From assembly GCA_021325145.1 (NCBI GenBank), contig JAJPHR010000006.1:17441-81440 (forward strand): a stretch of DNA of 64,000 bases. The letters are read 5' to 3'. This DNA is from Verrucomicrobiota bacterium (GTDB lineage Bacteria > Verrucomicrobiota > Verrucomicrobiia > Limisphaerales > Pedosphaeraceae). Below, in pieces: positions 1 to 9,344 of the stretch. The notes below the pieces were generated by a model. The model did no database searches. It had not been told where the DNA came from and saw only the letters and a program-made list of their open reading frames with translations. The translations under genes and the position numbers were made by a program. Positions within the stretch are counted from its first letter, which is position 1; every line of letters starts with the position of its first letter.

Positions 1-2
1 CC

Positions 3-3000
3 GACCCGATGGTGGGATTGTACATCAACACCGTCCCAGTGCGAGTCGGGATCGAACCCGATGCCACCGTGCATTCCTGGCTCAATCAGGTGATTCAGTT
101 GCAGGTCCAAATTCGGGAACACCAGCACACGCCGCTGCTTGAAATCCAAAAGTGGAGCGGCATTCCCGCGGGCACGCCCTTGTTCGAGAGCATCCTGGTG
201 TTTAATCGGACGAGCTTGCAGGCCGAACTAAGCGCGGCGGGCGGGGAATGGGAGCGTCGCGAGTTCCGCGTGATCGATCAAACCAATCTTCCCCTGACCC
301 TGCTTGCTTTTGCGGACAGTGAGTTTCTTTTGAAGCTGGAATTTGACCGCCGCCGTTTCGACACTCCCATGATCAAACGCCTGCTCGGCCATTTGTCCGT
401 CCTCATGGAAGCAATGGCGGAAAATCCCCAGCAGCGCTTATCCACGCTGCCGATGTTGACGGAGGACGAGGAGCAAAAGCTGCTGGTTGAATGGAACCAA
501 ACGCAGGTCGAATTTCCCCGAAATGTTTGTATTCATGAATTATTCGAAGCCCAGGCGCGGCGGAGTCCGGATGCGCCAGCCCTGGCTTTTGAAGACGAGC
601 AGATCACTTATCGCGAAACCGAGCGTCGCGCGGAACGGCTGGCCCGGCACCTCCGCTCACTGGGGGTGGGACCCGAGGTGCTGGTGGGCATTTGCGTGGA
701 GCGATCCATCGAGATGGTCATCGGGCTGCTGGGAATTCTCAAAGCGGGCGGGGCTTACGTGCCCTTGGATCCCGGTTATCCGGCGCATCGCCTGGCGCAC
801 ATGATCGCGGATTCGCAAATGCCCGTGCTCGTGACTCAGCGGTCCTTGATCGCGGCCCTGCCGGCCCACTCGGCGCGAGTGGTTTGCCTGGAAGACATGG
901 TTTCAGTCAGCGACAGCCCGGGCACAGGCCTGCGCGCGCAGGCCGATAATCTGGCCTACGTGATTTACACGTCCGGTTCGACGGGAAAACCCAAGGGAGT
1001 GATGCTGACGCACCGCAACGTGGTTAATTTCTTTGCGGGCATGGACCGCATATTGGGAAGCGATTTCCCGGGCACCTGGCTGGCAGTGACGAGCATTTCC
1101 TTTGATATTTCTGTGTTGGAGTTGCTCTGGACCCTGGCGCGCGGGTTCAAAGTCGTCATTTACGGAGGCGAAGAGAAATCCCAACCGATGCGACCTCAAG
1201 ACCAGCAGACGGACCAGCGCAAGATCGACTTCAGCCTCTTCTATTTTTCCGGCGATGAGGGCCGGGACGCAAAAGACAAGTACCGGCTGCTGCTGGAAGG
1301 GGCGAAGTTTGCGGATGAAGCCGGTCTGGCCGCAGTTTGGACTCCGGAACGCCATTTTCACGCTTTCGGGGGATTGTATCCGAACCCGTCGGTGACCAGC
1401 GCGGCGATTGCGGCCGTCACCAAACGCATTGCCATCCGCGCCGGCAGCGTCGTGTTGCCGTTGCATAATCCCATTCGCGTCGCGGAAGAATGGGCGATGG
1501 TCGATAATCTTTCACAGGGGCGCGTGGGCATCTCCTTCGCGTCCGGCTGGCACTCGAACGATTTCGTGTTCGCGCCGGACAATTATCCCGACCGCAAGAA
1601 AATAATGTTTTGGCAGATCGAGACCTTCCGCAAGCTCTGGCGGGGAGAGGCGATTGCGTCCCGCGGCGGAGATGATCGCGAAGTGAGCGTGGCCATTCGT
1701 CCGCGCCCGGTGCAACGGGAAGTGCCCATTTGGATCACGGCATCGGGAAGCCCGGAGACGTTCCGTCTGGCGGGCGAGATGGGCGCGAACCTGCTGACGA
1801 ATCTCCTTGGCCAGACCGTCGAGGAAGTCGGACGGAAGATCAAAATTTATCGTGAGGCATGGCGGGAACACGGGCACGGACGCGAAGGCGGGCAGGTTAC
1901 CTTGATGCTGCACACCTTTGTCGGACCGGACCTCGCGGCAGTTCGGGAGAAGGTTCGCGAACCGTTTACGGAGTACTTGAAGACTTCCGTGGATTTGATC
2001 CAGAAAGCGGCTTCGGCCTGGTCGTTTGCAGCTTTCAATCAACCGGCGCCGGGCAGTGGCCCAAAGGCGCATCCCAAAGACGAGGTGGCATTCAAAAATC
2101 TCAGCCCCGCGGACATGCGCGCCATGCTGGACCATGCGTCCGAACGCTATTTCGAAACGAGCGGGCTGTTCGGGACACCCGCAAGTTGTTTGCGCATGGT
2201 AAACCAATTAAAGGAAATCGGTGTCGATGAGATTGCCTGCCTGATCGACTTCGGCGTGGACACCGACTCCGTGCTGGCGGGATTGGAGTTTTTGAAACAA
2301 CTCAACTTGAGGAGCAATGCTGCCGCGGAGACGGCTGTGGCCCGAACTGGCATCGGGAAACTGATGTGCCAGCATGGTGTAACTCATCTGCAATGCACGC
2401 CGTCACTTGCCCGGATGCTGGTTTCAGATCCCGAAGCCGCCACGGCCTTGCAAGGGTTGCGGGAATTGTTGGTCGGCGGCGAGGCGCTCTCCCGTTCGCT
2501 CGCAGATCAATTGCTCCACCTTACGGGTGGAAACCTGCGCAATATGTATGGTCCCACCGAGACCGCCATTTGGTCCGCCACCGAATTGCTTGCCGGCGAT
2601 GAAGGAGACGTGCCGATTGGACGTCCGCTGGCCAATACGGAGATTTATATTCTCGACCGGCTCGGCCAGGCTGCGCCGGTCGGCCTGCCGGGCGAGTTGT
2701 GCATCGGCGGCGAGGGCGTGGCGCGGGGTTACTTAAACCTTGCTAAACTGACCGCCGAGAGATTCATTCCGCACCCATTCCGATCCGAAACCAGCGCGCG
2801 GCTTTATCGAACCGGAGACCTCGCGCGCTATCGCGCCGACGGAACGGTCGAATTTCTTGGCCGCATAGATCACCAGGTGAAGGTGCGCGGACATCGCATC
2901 GAGTTGGGGGAGATTGAAAGCACCCTGACATCGCATGCGTCCGTGGCGGCTGCCGTTGTGGTCGCAGTAGAAAGCGAAAGTTCGGACGACAAACGGTTAG

Positions 3001-4874
3001 TGGCCTATATCGTGCCAAAGGTAACTTCCAATGAATCAGGGACGGAGCGCAGAACTCCTGCTCTGCTCGAACGTGGGAAGTATGACCGAGCAGAGCAGGA
3101 GCTCCGCGCTCCGTCGTCCATCGCCGCCTTGCTGCCGGGCATCGGAGAGGATGGCATCGCCGGGAATGTCACCCAATGGCGAGAGATTTGGGAGGAAACC
3201 TACGAGTCGATTCCACGGCGACCCGACCCGACGTTTAACCTCGCGGGCTGGAAGAGCAGTTACACCGGCGAACCAATGCCGGAGCCGGAGATGCGGGAGT
3301 GGGTGGACCGAACAGTGGAACGCATTTTGGCCCTTCAGCCGGCGCATGTGCTCGAGCTAGGCTGCGGCACGGGCCTGCTCTTATTTCGTATCGCACCGCA
3401 CTGTTCCGCTTATTGTGGTGTGGATTTTTCGGAAAGCGCGCTGAATTACCTGCGCCAGCAATTGCCCGAACGCGATCTGTCCGAGGTCACGCTGCGCCAG
3501 GGAACTGCGGATGCTTTTGACGGCCTGGACGCGGAATTCTACGACACCGTTATTCTGAATTCCGTGGTCCAGTATTTTCCGGATATTGATTATCTCCTGA
3601 GCGTGCTGGAGCGGAGCGTGGGCGCTGTCATGCCGGGCGGCCGGATTTTTATCGGGGACGTGCGCAGCCTGCCTTTGCTTGAGGCGTTTCATGCGTCACT
3701 GGAAATGGCGCAGTGCCCGGCGGGGCTGACGCGCGAGGATTTCCGCCGCCGGGTCGCGAGCCGCATGGCCAAAGAGGAAGAGCTGGTGATCGATCCCGCA
3801 TTCTTTCGCGCGCTGCCGGATAAGCTGCCGCAAATCAGCCAGGTCGAAATCCACCTCAAGTCGGGCGGCTTTCACAATGAGCTGACCCGCTTTCGTTACG
3901 ATGTCATTTTGCATGTGGATGACGCCCGGACGCCCGCATTGGAGGCGCGTTGGATCGACTTTCCAGAACCCATGCAACTGCCGCAGATCAGGCAATGGCT
4001 GGCCGAAGCGGACGGGGTGGTCGGCTTCGCCGGGATGCCCAACGCCCGCCTGCACCGGGAAATCCAAATCCTGCATTGGCTTGCGGAGAGGGAAGAGCCG
4101 CAGACTGTGGGCGAATTCCGTGACGCGCTGCGCGATGACGCGCCCGGGGCGGTCGATCCGGAGGACCTTTTGTCTCTCGGACGCGAGTTGGGATTCGAGG
4201 CAAGTTTCACCTGGTCCGGGTCGGGTCCGCTGGGGACTTATGATGCAGTGTTCCGGCGAGGAAAACACCCTTGCGGGGGCATCCGCCCGCGAGTTGATTT
4301 GGTTGCCCGCAGGCCTTGGAACGAGTATGCCAACCGGCCCGCGCGCGCGCGGTCGGAGGCAAAGCTTGCCGAACAGTTGCGGACGTATCTGCGAAAAAAA
4401 TTACCCGAAGTGATGGTGCCGTCGGCCTTCGTCATGTTGGATGCCCTGCCGCTGACCCCCAACGGGAAGGTGGATCGCCGGAGGCTGCCAGCCCCCGACG
4501 TGACACGTCCTGAACTCAAGGAGGCATTTGTGGCCCCGCGCACCCCGGTTGAGGAAGCGCTGGCGGCAATTTGGCGCGCGTTGCTGGGCTTGGAGAAAAT
4601 CGGCGTGGCCGACAACTTTTTCGAGCTGGGCGGTCATTCATTGCTCGCCACTCAGTTGGTCTCGCGGTTGCGCGAGGTGTTCCAAGTGGAGGTGCCTCTG
4701 CGCGTTCTTTTCGACGCCCCAACGATCGGACAACTGGCGCAATACCTTGGTGAGCACGAATCGCAGCCAGGGATGGTGCAACAAACGGCCAAGATCTTCA
4801 ATGATCTCGAGCGGATGTCGCCCGAGGAGGTAGAGCGGGCAATTGGCCAACAGCAAACGCTTGTGGCGGGTTGA
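3..4874 (+). CDS. NRPS module (partial C - split A with luciferase-like monooxygenase and methyltransferase - PCP), 5' truncated
   Basis: Non-ribosomal peptide synthetase, cut by the window's left edge; the frame is open from base 3. Counting from the Met at base 9, residues 1-160 are the end of a condensation domain (GLYINTVPVRV). The adenylation domain starts near 170 (YVIYTSGSTGKPKGV at about 317). It is interrupted at about 405-770 by a luciferase-like FMN monooxygenase of the MupA/Atu3671 type (SLFYFSGDEG, WTPERHFHAFGG), resumes (MYGPTETAIW at about 844, YRTGDLARY at about 932), and is interrupted again after RGHRIELGEIE by a SAM methyltransferase (VLELGCGTG at about 1113). The A10 motif (NGKVDRRRLP) and a carrier domain (DNFFELGGHSL, Ser for phosphopantetheine) follow. 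There is no thioesterase, so the chain must pass to another protein. The specificity residues read by eye are DILQLGMIWK, a glycine-like code. The product is unknown; N-methylation and oxidation of the loaded residue are inferred. Confidence 0.93.
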   Translation, partial: DPMVGLYINTVPVRVGIEPDATVHSWLNQVIQLQVQIREHQHTPLLEIQKWSGIPAGTPLFESILVFNRTSLQAELSAAGGEWERREFRVIDQTNLPLTLLAFADSEFLLKLEFDRRRFDTPMIKRLLGHLSVLMEAMAENPQQRLSTLPMLTEDEEQKLLVEWNQTQVEFPRNVCIHELFEAQARRSPDAPALAFEDEQITYRETERRAERLARHLRSLGVGPEVLVGICVERSIEMVIGLLGILKAGGAYVPLDPGYPAHRLAHMIADSQMPVLVTQRSLIAALPAHSARVVCLEDMVSVSDSPGTGLRAQADNLAYVIYTSGSTGKPKGVMLTHRNVVNFFAGMDRILGSDFPGTWLAVTSISFDISVLELLWTLARGFKVVIYGGEEKSQPMRPQDQQTDQRKIDFSLFYFSGDEGRDAKDKYRLLLEGAKFADEAGLAAVWTPERHFHAFGGLYPNPSVTSAAIAAVTKRIAIRAGSVVLPLHNPIRVAEEWAMVDNLSQGRVGISFASGWHSNDFVFAPDNYPDRKKIMFWQIETFRKLWRGEAIASRGGDDREVSVAIRPRPVQREVPIWITASGSPETFRLAGEMGANLLTNLLGQTVEEVGRKIKIYREAWREHGHGREGGQVTLMLHTFVGPDLAAVREKVREPFTEYLKTSVDLIQKAASAWSFAAFNQPAPGSGPKAHPKDEVAFKNLSPADMRAMLDHASERYFETSGLFGTPASCLRMVNQLKEIGVDEIACLIDFGVDTDSVLAGLEFLKQLNLRSNAAAETAVARTGIGKLMCQHGVTHLQCTPSLARMLVSDPEAATALQGLRELLVGGEALSRSLADQLLHLTGGNLRNMYGPTETAIWSATELLAGDEGDVPIGRPLANTEIYILDRLGQAAPVGLPGELCIGGEGVARGYLNLAKLTAERFIPHPFRSETSARLYRTGDLARYRADGTVEFLGRIDHQVKVRGHRIELGEIESTLTSHASVAAAVVVAVESESSDDKRLVAYIVPKVTSNESGTERRTPALLERGKYDRAEQELRAPSSIAALLPGIGEDGIAGNVTQWREIWEETYESIPRRPDPTFNLAGWKSSYTGEPMPEPEMREWVDRTVERILALQPAHVLELGCGTGLLLFRIAPHCSAYCGVDFSESALNYLRQQLPERDLSEVTLRQGTADAFDGLDAEFYDTVILNSVVQYFPDIDYLLSVLERSVGAVMPGGRIFIGDVRSLPLLEAFHASLEMAQCPAGLTREDFRRRVASRMAKEEELVIDPAFFRALPDKLPQISQVEIHLKSGGFHNELTRFRYDVILHVDDARTPALEARWIDFPEPMQLPQIRQWLAEADGVVGFAGMPNARLHREIQILHWLAEREEPQTVGEFRDALRDDAPGAVDPEDLLSLGRELGFEASFTWSGSGPLGTYDAVFRRGKHPCGGIRPRVDLVARRPWNEYANRPARARSEAKLAEQLRTYLRKKLPEVMVPSAFVMLDALPLTPNGKVDRRRLPAPDVTRPELKEAFVAPRTPVEEALAAIWRALLGLEKIGVADNFFELGGHSLLATQLVSRLREVFQVEVPLRVLFDAPTIGQLAQYLGEHESQPGMVQQTAKIFNDLERMSPEEVERAIGQQQTLVAG
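3041..3115. repeat. 75-nt palindromic element inside the NRPS gene
   Basis: Two 29-nt arms (3041-3069 and 3087-3115) are inverted repeats matching at 27 of 29 positions, around a 17-nt loop. The element is exactly 75 nt, so it adds 25 codons without breaking the NRPS frame, in the linker between adenylation motif A8 and the methyltransferase. A near-identical left arm lies between genes at 20721-20747 (25 of 27 bases) and a shorter piece at 42466-42483. This suggests a small dispersed palindromic element. Confidence 0.8.
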
Positions 4875-4887
4875 AATCGCCCCGGCG

Positions 4888-5238
4888 TTAGAGCAGCGCT
4901 TTGGCGGCTTCCGGGACTTCGAACTTTTTACCCTTCAGAAATTCCCGCGCCAGGAGATTGATCCATTCCCGGGAGGTGTGGAATTCCTTGATCTCAACAA
5001 AGGTTTTGTCCCCGACGGTGGTGAGTTCGTAGCGATCCACAGTGACGCGCAAGGGCTGGGTTTCGCCTTTGAGTTCGAGATCAAAGGAGGCGGTTCTTTT
5101 GGCTGCATCGATTTGCAGAGTAGTCATTTGGCCGAAGAGTTTGAGGCGGTGGTTGACATATTGGCGCACTGCCCATGCCGTCGCGGAATCCGGCAGCAGA
5201 GGGCGGACGGTTTCGATGATGGAGGTGAGAAAAGCCAT
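4888..5238 (-). CDS. Conserved hypothetical protein, 116 aa
   Basis: Small acidic/basic mixed protein with no signal peptide or membrane segment and no domain that I recognise. The start at 5238 (MAFLTSIIETVRPLLPD) is preferred over an upstream frame start at 5346 because an AAAGGAG ribosome-binding site sits three bases before this ATG. The middle (RVTVDRYELTTVGDKTFVEIKEF) looks like alternating beta strands, and the end is a helix (REWINLLAREFLKGKKFEV). It converges on the NRPS gene with a 13-base gap. No function is assigned. Confidence 0.6.
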   Translation of the reverse strand: MAFLTSIIETVRPLLPDSATAWAVRQYVNHRLKLFGQMTTLQIDAAKRTASFDLELKGETQPLRVTVDRYELTTVGDKTFVEIKEFHTSREWINLLAREFLKGKKFEVPEAAKALL

Positions 5239-5421
5239 GCGCTCCTTTGGAAGTAAACACGTACTCCTTCTCTCCGCAACCCTTATCCTGCCTTGAGTTG
5301 CCTTTTGCGACAAGCAGACTATGGGCTTCCTGTCGCTTTTGGGCAAAGACCTTACGCGCCCAATAGCGCGACTACTGAGCCTGAATCAGCCTGGCACAAA
5401 AACCTTGCCCGAAACCGGTTT

Positions 5422-5742
5422 CTACAGCGAACTGCGATTTGAAGCTTTGGCAAGCTTCCACCGGCGCTTCAGCGAGAGCGAAAGCCGGCGTCGGCCTTCG
5501 GCACTCATGCCACCGCGCCGTTCCTTGGCGCCGCCTTTGCCCTGCTTCGCCCAGCGGAGCTTTTGCGCGGCGGAGATTTTGGCGCGGGCTGCGGCGCTCA
5601 TGGTCCTCCGGCCTGCGTGGCCATTGGCGGAGGTGCCGAGGATTTCAGCCAGTCGTCCTTCCAGCTTCTCCATTCGCTGGCGGATGACAATGGCTCGCTT
5701 TAACTGCTTTACCGATACGTTTGACAGAAGGGTACTACTCAT
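5422..5742 (-). CDS. Small Lys/Arg/Ala-rich protein, 106 aa
   Basis: A short, very basic protein. The N-terminal half is a predicted coiled helix (KQLKRAIVIRQRMEKLEGRLAEIL). The second half holds two similar basic blocks, MSAAARAKISAAQKLRWAK and MSAEGRRRLSLSLKRRWKLAK, each a helix ending in an aromatic-basic RW-K pattern. The AAARAKISAAxKxRWA pattern recalls short nucleic-acid-binding proteins of Verrucomicrobia and Planctomycetes, but this is recollection and not a search result. DNA binding is an inference from charge and repeat structure. Confidence 0.55.
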   Translation of the reverse strand: MSSTLLSNVSVKQLKRAIVIRQRMEKLEGRLAEILGTSANGHAGRRTMSAAARAKISAAQKLRWAKQGKGGAKERRGGMSAEGRRRLSLSLKRRWKLAKASNRSSL

Positions 5743-5924
5743 AAGGGTGCGGACAGACTGCCGAAGAAATGAGGCCAGGTCAAGTAACCAATTACAATTA
5801 CGCTAATTCGGGAGCCAACTTACTGCCGACAGAGTAGCCGGGAGCTGGGGCCATTGCAAGTATGAAAAGGAACCTGATAAGCTTCGAGTAACTCGCCGAC
5901 GCATCACGGCAATAAAATGTTTCA

Positions 5925-6773
5925 TCAATTTGAGCCTTGGTCGTGACTTCCTCGACGGGAAGCGTCGCGTAGGATCTGTTGTTCCGCGGGCGTCAGACTC
6001 TGCATGCCCGAGCGGGATAGCTTTTCGAGTATCGCATCAACCTGCTCAGCCTGCTCTTTCCGGGTAAGAGCGGGCTTGGAAGGCCTGCGACGCGCAGCAA
6101 ATGATCCGCTAAAGGCGCGCCACGGCAGGAAGAGCGGGTTCTTAAGGATATAAATGAGTAAAACGAGGGACAAGCCCATTACCGCGGAGTAGAGTAAAGG
6201 TTGCTCGGTAACGATCTCCGGATAGAGCCCGGTGGTAACCATGAGACCGATGATGGCTCCGCCCAGATGTGCGTCATGACCGATATTGTCCTTGCCTTTC
6301 TTGATGCCATAGAAAGAGAAGAGCAGATACGCAATCGCGTAGAGCCAGGGTGGAACAGGTACGGGTAGGAAAAACAGAAATATACTGCTTCTCATCAGAA
6401 AGATGCTCGCGTAAATGATCCCGCACACTCCTCCCGAGGCTCCTAAAGCCCGATAGTCGTGATGACGATGCAGGAACAACGAAAGAAGATTCCCACCGAT
6501 GATGCTGGAAAAGTAAATGGCCAGGAAAGCCATTGCGCCTGCGCGAGGCTCAAGGTATCTCCCAAAAGCGTAAAGGCTGTACATATTGCCAAACAAATGG
6601 AACCCATCCAGATGCAGAAAGCCCGAACTGATCAGCCGATAACCCTGCTTGTCTCGAAGAATGGCTTCCGGCCAAAAAATATAACGCTGGACGAACGAGG
6701 GATCGCGAAAACCCCGGAGCGAAACCAGGACGGTCACCAGGACAATGGAGATGGTATAAACGGGCTCGTGCAT
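5925..6773 (-). CDS. Rhomboid family intramembrane serine protease
   Basis: Polytopic membrane protein of about 282 aa. The rhomboid signatures are present: LFGNMYSLYAFGRYLEP (the GN-Y-L region), GASGGVCGIIYA with the catalytic Ser in GASGG, and HLGGAIIGL with the catalytic His. About six hydrophobic segments are visible. A hydrophilic C-terminal tail of about 80 residues (RKEQAEQVDAILEKLSRSG) is predicted to be cytoplasmic and is a common add-on in rhomboids of these phyla. The ATG at 6773 (MHEPVYTISIVL) is chosen over a GTG ten codons upstream because it begins just before the first membrane helix. The substrate is unknown. Confidence 0.9.
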   Translation of the reverse strand: MHEPVYTISIVLVTVLVSLRGFRDPSFVQRYIFWPEAILRDKQGYRLISSGFLHLDGFHLFGNMYSLYAFGRYLEPRAGAMAFLAIYFSSIIGGNLLSLFLHRHHDYRALGASGGVCGIIYASIFLMRSSIFLFFLPVPVPPWLYAIAYLLFSFYGIKKGKDNIGHDAHLGGAIIGLMVTTGLYPEIVTEQPLLYSAVMGLSLVLLIYILKNPLFLPWRAFSGSFAARRRPSKPALTRKEQAEQVDAILEKLSRSGMQSLTPAEQQILRDASRRGSHDQGSN

Positions 6774-7002
6774 TTCGGGGCAATGTTTCGCGGTGGCGTT
6801 CACCGCGCAGGATCAACGGTTGATCCTTGTTACACTCAATCCATCCTGAACAAATATGCCTGCCCCGGACTGGACATGCAATCCTTCCTGCTTCGCGTTT
6901 GGCGGGCGCACAAGATGCCTCTCGTGTTTTTCCGGTCGCGCTTTGACTGGGATTGACAAGCTGCGCGGCAATGGGTCCACTGGTTCAAATTCACATTCAA
7001 TT

Positions 7003-7803
7003 ATGAAACGACGCGCATTTCTCAAAGCTTCCCTTGCCGCTGCCGGCGCTGCCGGCCTGCCCTCCATGCTCGCCAAAGCCGCGGAAAAGGACGCAGGCGG
7101 CAGGGAGTTTTATGAGTTGCGCCGGTATCACTTGCGCAAGGGGCCGAAACAGAAACTCTTTGACGATTTTTATCGTCAAGCCGCGATTCCAGCGATGAAC
7201 CGCGCGGGGATTTCGCCCGTGGGCGTTTTCAGCGTGGCCATTGGACCGGACAGTCCCACGATGTATGTCCTGATGCCGCACAAGTCACTGGAATCGTTCG
7301 CCACGTCGAACGATCGGGTGCACTCCGATCCGGAGTACCAAAAGGCTGGCGCGGAATTTACAAACGCGCCTCCGTCCGACCCTTCGTACATCCGGGTGGA
7401 AAGTGCGCTCCTCGTGGCCTTCGAGGGCATTCCCAAATTGGAACTTCCCACCGGGGCTGGCGCCGCCAAGTCGCGCATCTTCGAGTTGCGCACTTACGAG
7501 AGTCACAGCAAGAAGGCAAACAAGAAGAAGATCGAGATGTTCAACACGGGCGAGATCGCGATCTTCCGAAGAGCAGGGCTGACGCCGGTTTTCTTCGGGG
7601 AAACTCTAATCGGAACGAACCTGCCAAACCTCACCTACATGTTGGTCCATGAAAACATGGCCGCGCACGATAAAAATTGGGGCACGTTCGGCTCCGATCC
7701 GGAATGGAAGAAGCTGAGCAGCACGCCGGGTTACACGGACGCCGAGATTGTGTCGAATATCAGCAATGTGTTTTTGAAGCCTACGGCTTATTCGCAGATT
7801 TAG
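7003..7803 (+). CDS. Tat-exported NIPSNAP family protein
   Basis: 266 aa. The N-terminus MKRRAFLKASLAAAGAAGLP is a twin-arginine-type signal, so export of a folded protein is expected. Two tandem NIPSNAP-like (ferredoxin-fold dimeric alpha-beta barrel) repeats follow, opening FYELRRYHLRKGPKQKL and IFELRTYESHSKKANKK. Proteins of this kind are common in Planctomycetes and Verrucomicrobia; their function is not established. The start at 7003 is fixed by the signal peptide, although the frame is open further upstream. It reads away from the rhomboid gene (divergent pair). Confidence 0.88.
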   Translation: MKRRAFLKASLAAAGAAGLPSMLAKAAEKDAGGREFYELRRYHLRKGPKQKLFDDFYRQAAIPAMNRAGISPVGVFSVAIGPDSPTMYVLMPHKSLESFATSNDRVHSDPEYQKAGAEFTNAPPSDPSYIRVESALLVAFEGIPKLELPTGAGAAKSRIFELRTYESHSKKANKKKIEMFNTGEIAIFRRAGLTPVFFGETLIGTNLPNLTYMLVHENMAAHDKNWGTFGSDPEWKKLSSTPGYTDAEIVSNISNVFLKPTAYSQI

Positions 7804-7836
7804 ATGAGCGCTACCGTTGCTGCTTTCGCTTGCGGC

Positions 7837-8532
7837 TCAAGCCGGCCGAATTGGAGGAGGAGAGGCGTCTGTTATCGCGTTCTTCGGTCGGAATACAATC
7901 GCTGCTACAGCAGCAGCGCCGCCCGCCAGACAGGCCAGAATTCCTCCAATGACAATGCCTTTCGCAATGTCCAAAGGTTTGTTGGGCAACACCGGTCGGT
8001 ACACGACAGCAGCGGGGTCCACGATTTCCGCGCGCGCTCCGTCGAGGCGCGCCGCCGGAGATGAACATGCCGCGTGGGCGACGACGCCGGCGATTTTGGC
8101 TGCTTCGGCGGGATCATCGTCATAAACGCGAATCGAGATCAACGTTGTATTCGTGATTTGCTGCACTTCAAGCATGCGCCGGAGCAATTCCAAACTTTGC
8201 GACGGGCCAACCGAGCCTTCAAGTTGGAATTTCTCTGCCCAGGCCTTGTTGAGTCGGAGATCATCAACCACTCCGTTCAGAAAAGCTTCTGATTTTAGCA
8301 ATTCCACTTCACTTGCGACAAGAATCAGGGCATCGGCATCATTGCTCCGCGTTTTCAAATGCACGCGCGCGGTGCTGGCGAATACCTCCGGGGCGGTGAA
8401 TGTCTTAAATATAGAGAACATCAGCACGATAAGGAACACGGAAATCGCCGTCGGAAAGAAAATGACCAGTGCTACGACCACATTGCCTCTGGACTTTGGG
8501 GCTTCGCGGCATTCAAGTTGGCGCGGTTCCAT
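7837..8532 (-). CDS. Wzz/chain-length-determinant-like membrane protein
   Basis: About 231 aa with a membrane helix near each end (VVVALVIFFPTAISVFLIVL and IVIGGILACLAGGAAAVAAIV). The periplasmic middle has the pattern of polysaccharide co-polymerase proteins: ASTARVHLKTR, ITNTTLISIRVYDDDPAEAAKIAGVVAHA, then AEIVDPAAVVYRPVLPNKPL just before the second helix. The P-x-P near TM2 (RPVLPNKPL) is typical of Wzz/YveK proteins. No kinase domain and no polysaccharide cluster is adjacent, so it stands alone here. The ATG at 8532 is preferred over a GTG at 8601. Confidence 0.75.
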   Translation of the reverse strand: MEPRQLECREAPKSRGNVVVALVIFFPTAISVFLIVLMFSIFKTFTAPEVFASTARVHLKTRSNDADALILVASEVELLKSEAFLNGVVDDLRLNKAWAEKFQLEGSVGPSQSLELLRRMLEVQQITNTTLISIRVYDDDPAEAAKIAGVVAHAACSSPAARLDGARAEIVDPAAVVYRPVLPNKPLDIAKGIVIGGILACLAGGAAAVAAIVFRPKNAITDASPPPIRPA

Positions 8533-8694
8533 TGCAGGCTTGACGATAGCGCCCGTCCGCCGAATCGACAAGATTATTGCCACGCCGAGGCGCAACCCCA
8601 CAGGACTAATCTACCGCGCGAAATCTCAGTCCAACAGCCAGCGCCCGTGAATTGCACGATTGCTTTGTCTGCGCGCAGGCGTATCTTTGACGGC

Positions 8695-9090
8695 ATGAAA
8701 ACGGCCAGGAAACTGTTGCACACGCGCTATCGCGTGGATGATTTGGAACGCACGGTGAAGTTTTACCGGGATGTGCTGGGTTTGGAAGAGACACGCCGGC
8801 ATAAATCGCCGCGCGGGTCGGAATTGGTGTTCATGAAGGCGCCGGAGAGCGAGGAGTTGATCGAATTGTGCTACTTTCCTTCCAGTGGACCGGTGAAAGT
8901 GCAACCGGACCTCACGCATCTTGCCTTCGAAGTGGACAGCCTGGAGGAGTTTGGCAAGCATATTGCTGCCCATGGATACAAGTTTTCCGATGGCCCGCAC
9001 ATGCGGCCGGACGGCGGCGGGATTGCGTTTGTGGATGGGCCGGAAGGGTATGAGTTTGAGTTGATCCAGCGCGCGCGCGGGGAAGAGTAG
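8695..9090 (+). CDS. Glyoxalase/VOC superfamily protein (lactoylglutathione lyase-like)
   Basis: 131 aa single vicinal-oxygen-chelate domain pair. MKTARKLLHTRYRVDDLERTVKFYRDVLGL gives the first metal-binding His (HTRYRV) and the FYxDVLGL motif. ELCYF, LTHLAFEVDSLEEF and FVDGPEGYEFELIQ supply the other expected ligand positions (Glu, His, Glu). This order matches GloA-type Ni/Zn lactoylglutathione lyases. The frame is open upstream to 8359, but that stretch is antisense to the Wzz-like gene and the VOC fold begins at this ATG. A general VOC enzyme with another substrate cannot be excluded. Confidence 0.85.
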   Translation: MKTARKLLHTRYRVDDLERTVKFYRDVLGLEETRRHKSPRGSELVFMKAPESEELIELCYFPSSGPVKVQPDLTHLAFEVDSLEEFGKHIAAHGYKFSDGPHMRPDGGGIAFVDGPEGYEFELIQRARGEE

Positions 9091-9344
9091 AAGAAATCCG
9101 AAGGAAACCCGCAATCGGAAGAAGGCCAGTGGGTGCATTTCGATACCGCTCTGTCGTCGGCGGAATCGGGCGCGGCGTTTGCGCCTCTTCAATTACAGAA
9201 AGCCCATGAATAACCATAACCATTTCCATCTTGAGCTTCGCGCGTTGACGCGCCCGGAAGATCGCGCCCTTGGGGCAAAGGACGGAGGCACCCCAGCCGT
9301 TCCCGTTTCAACCTTTGGATTTCAGATTTGGTTTAGCCAATACG

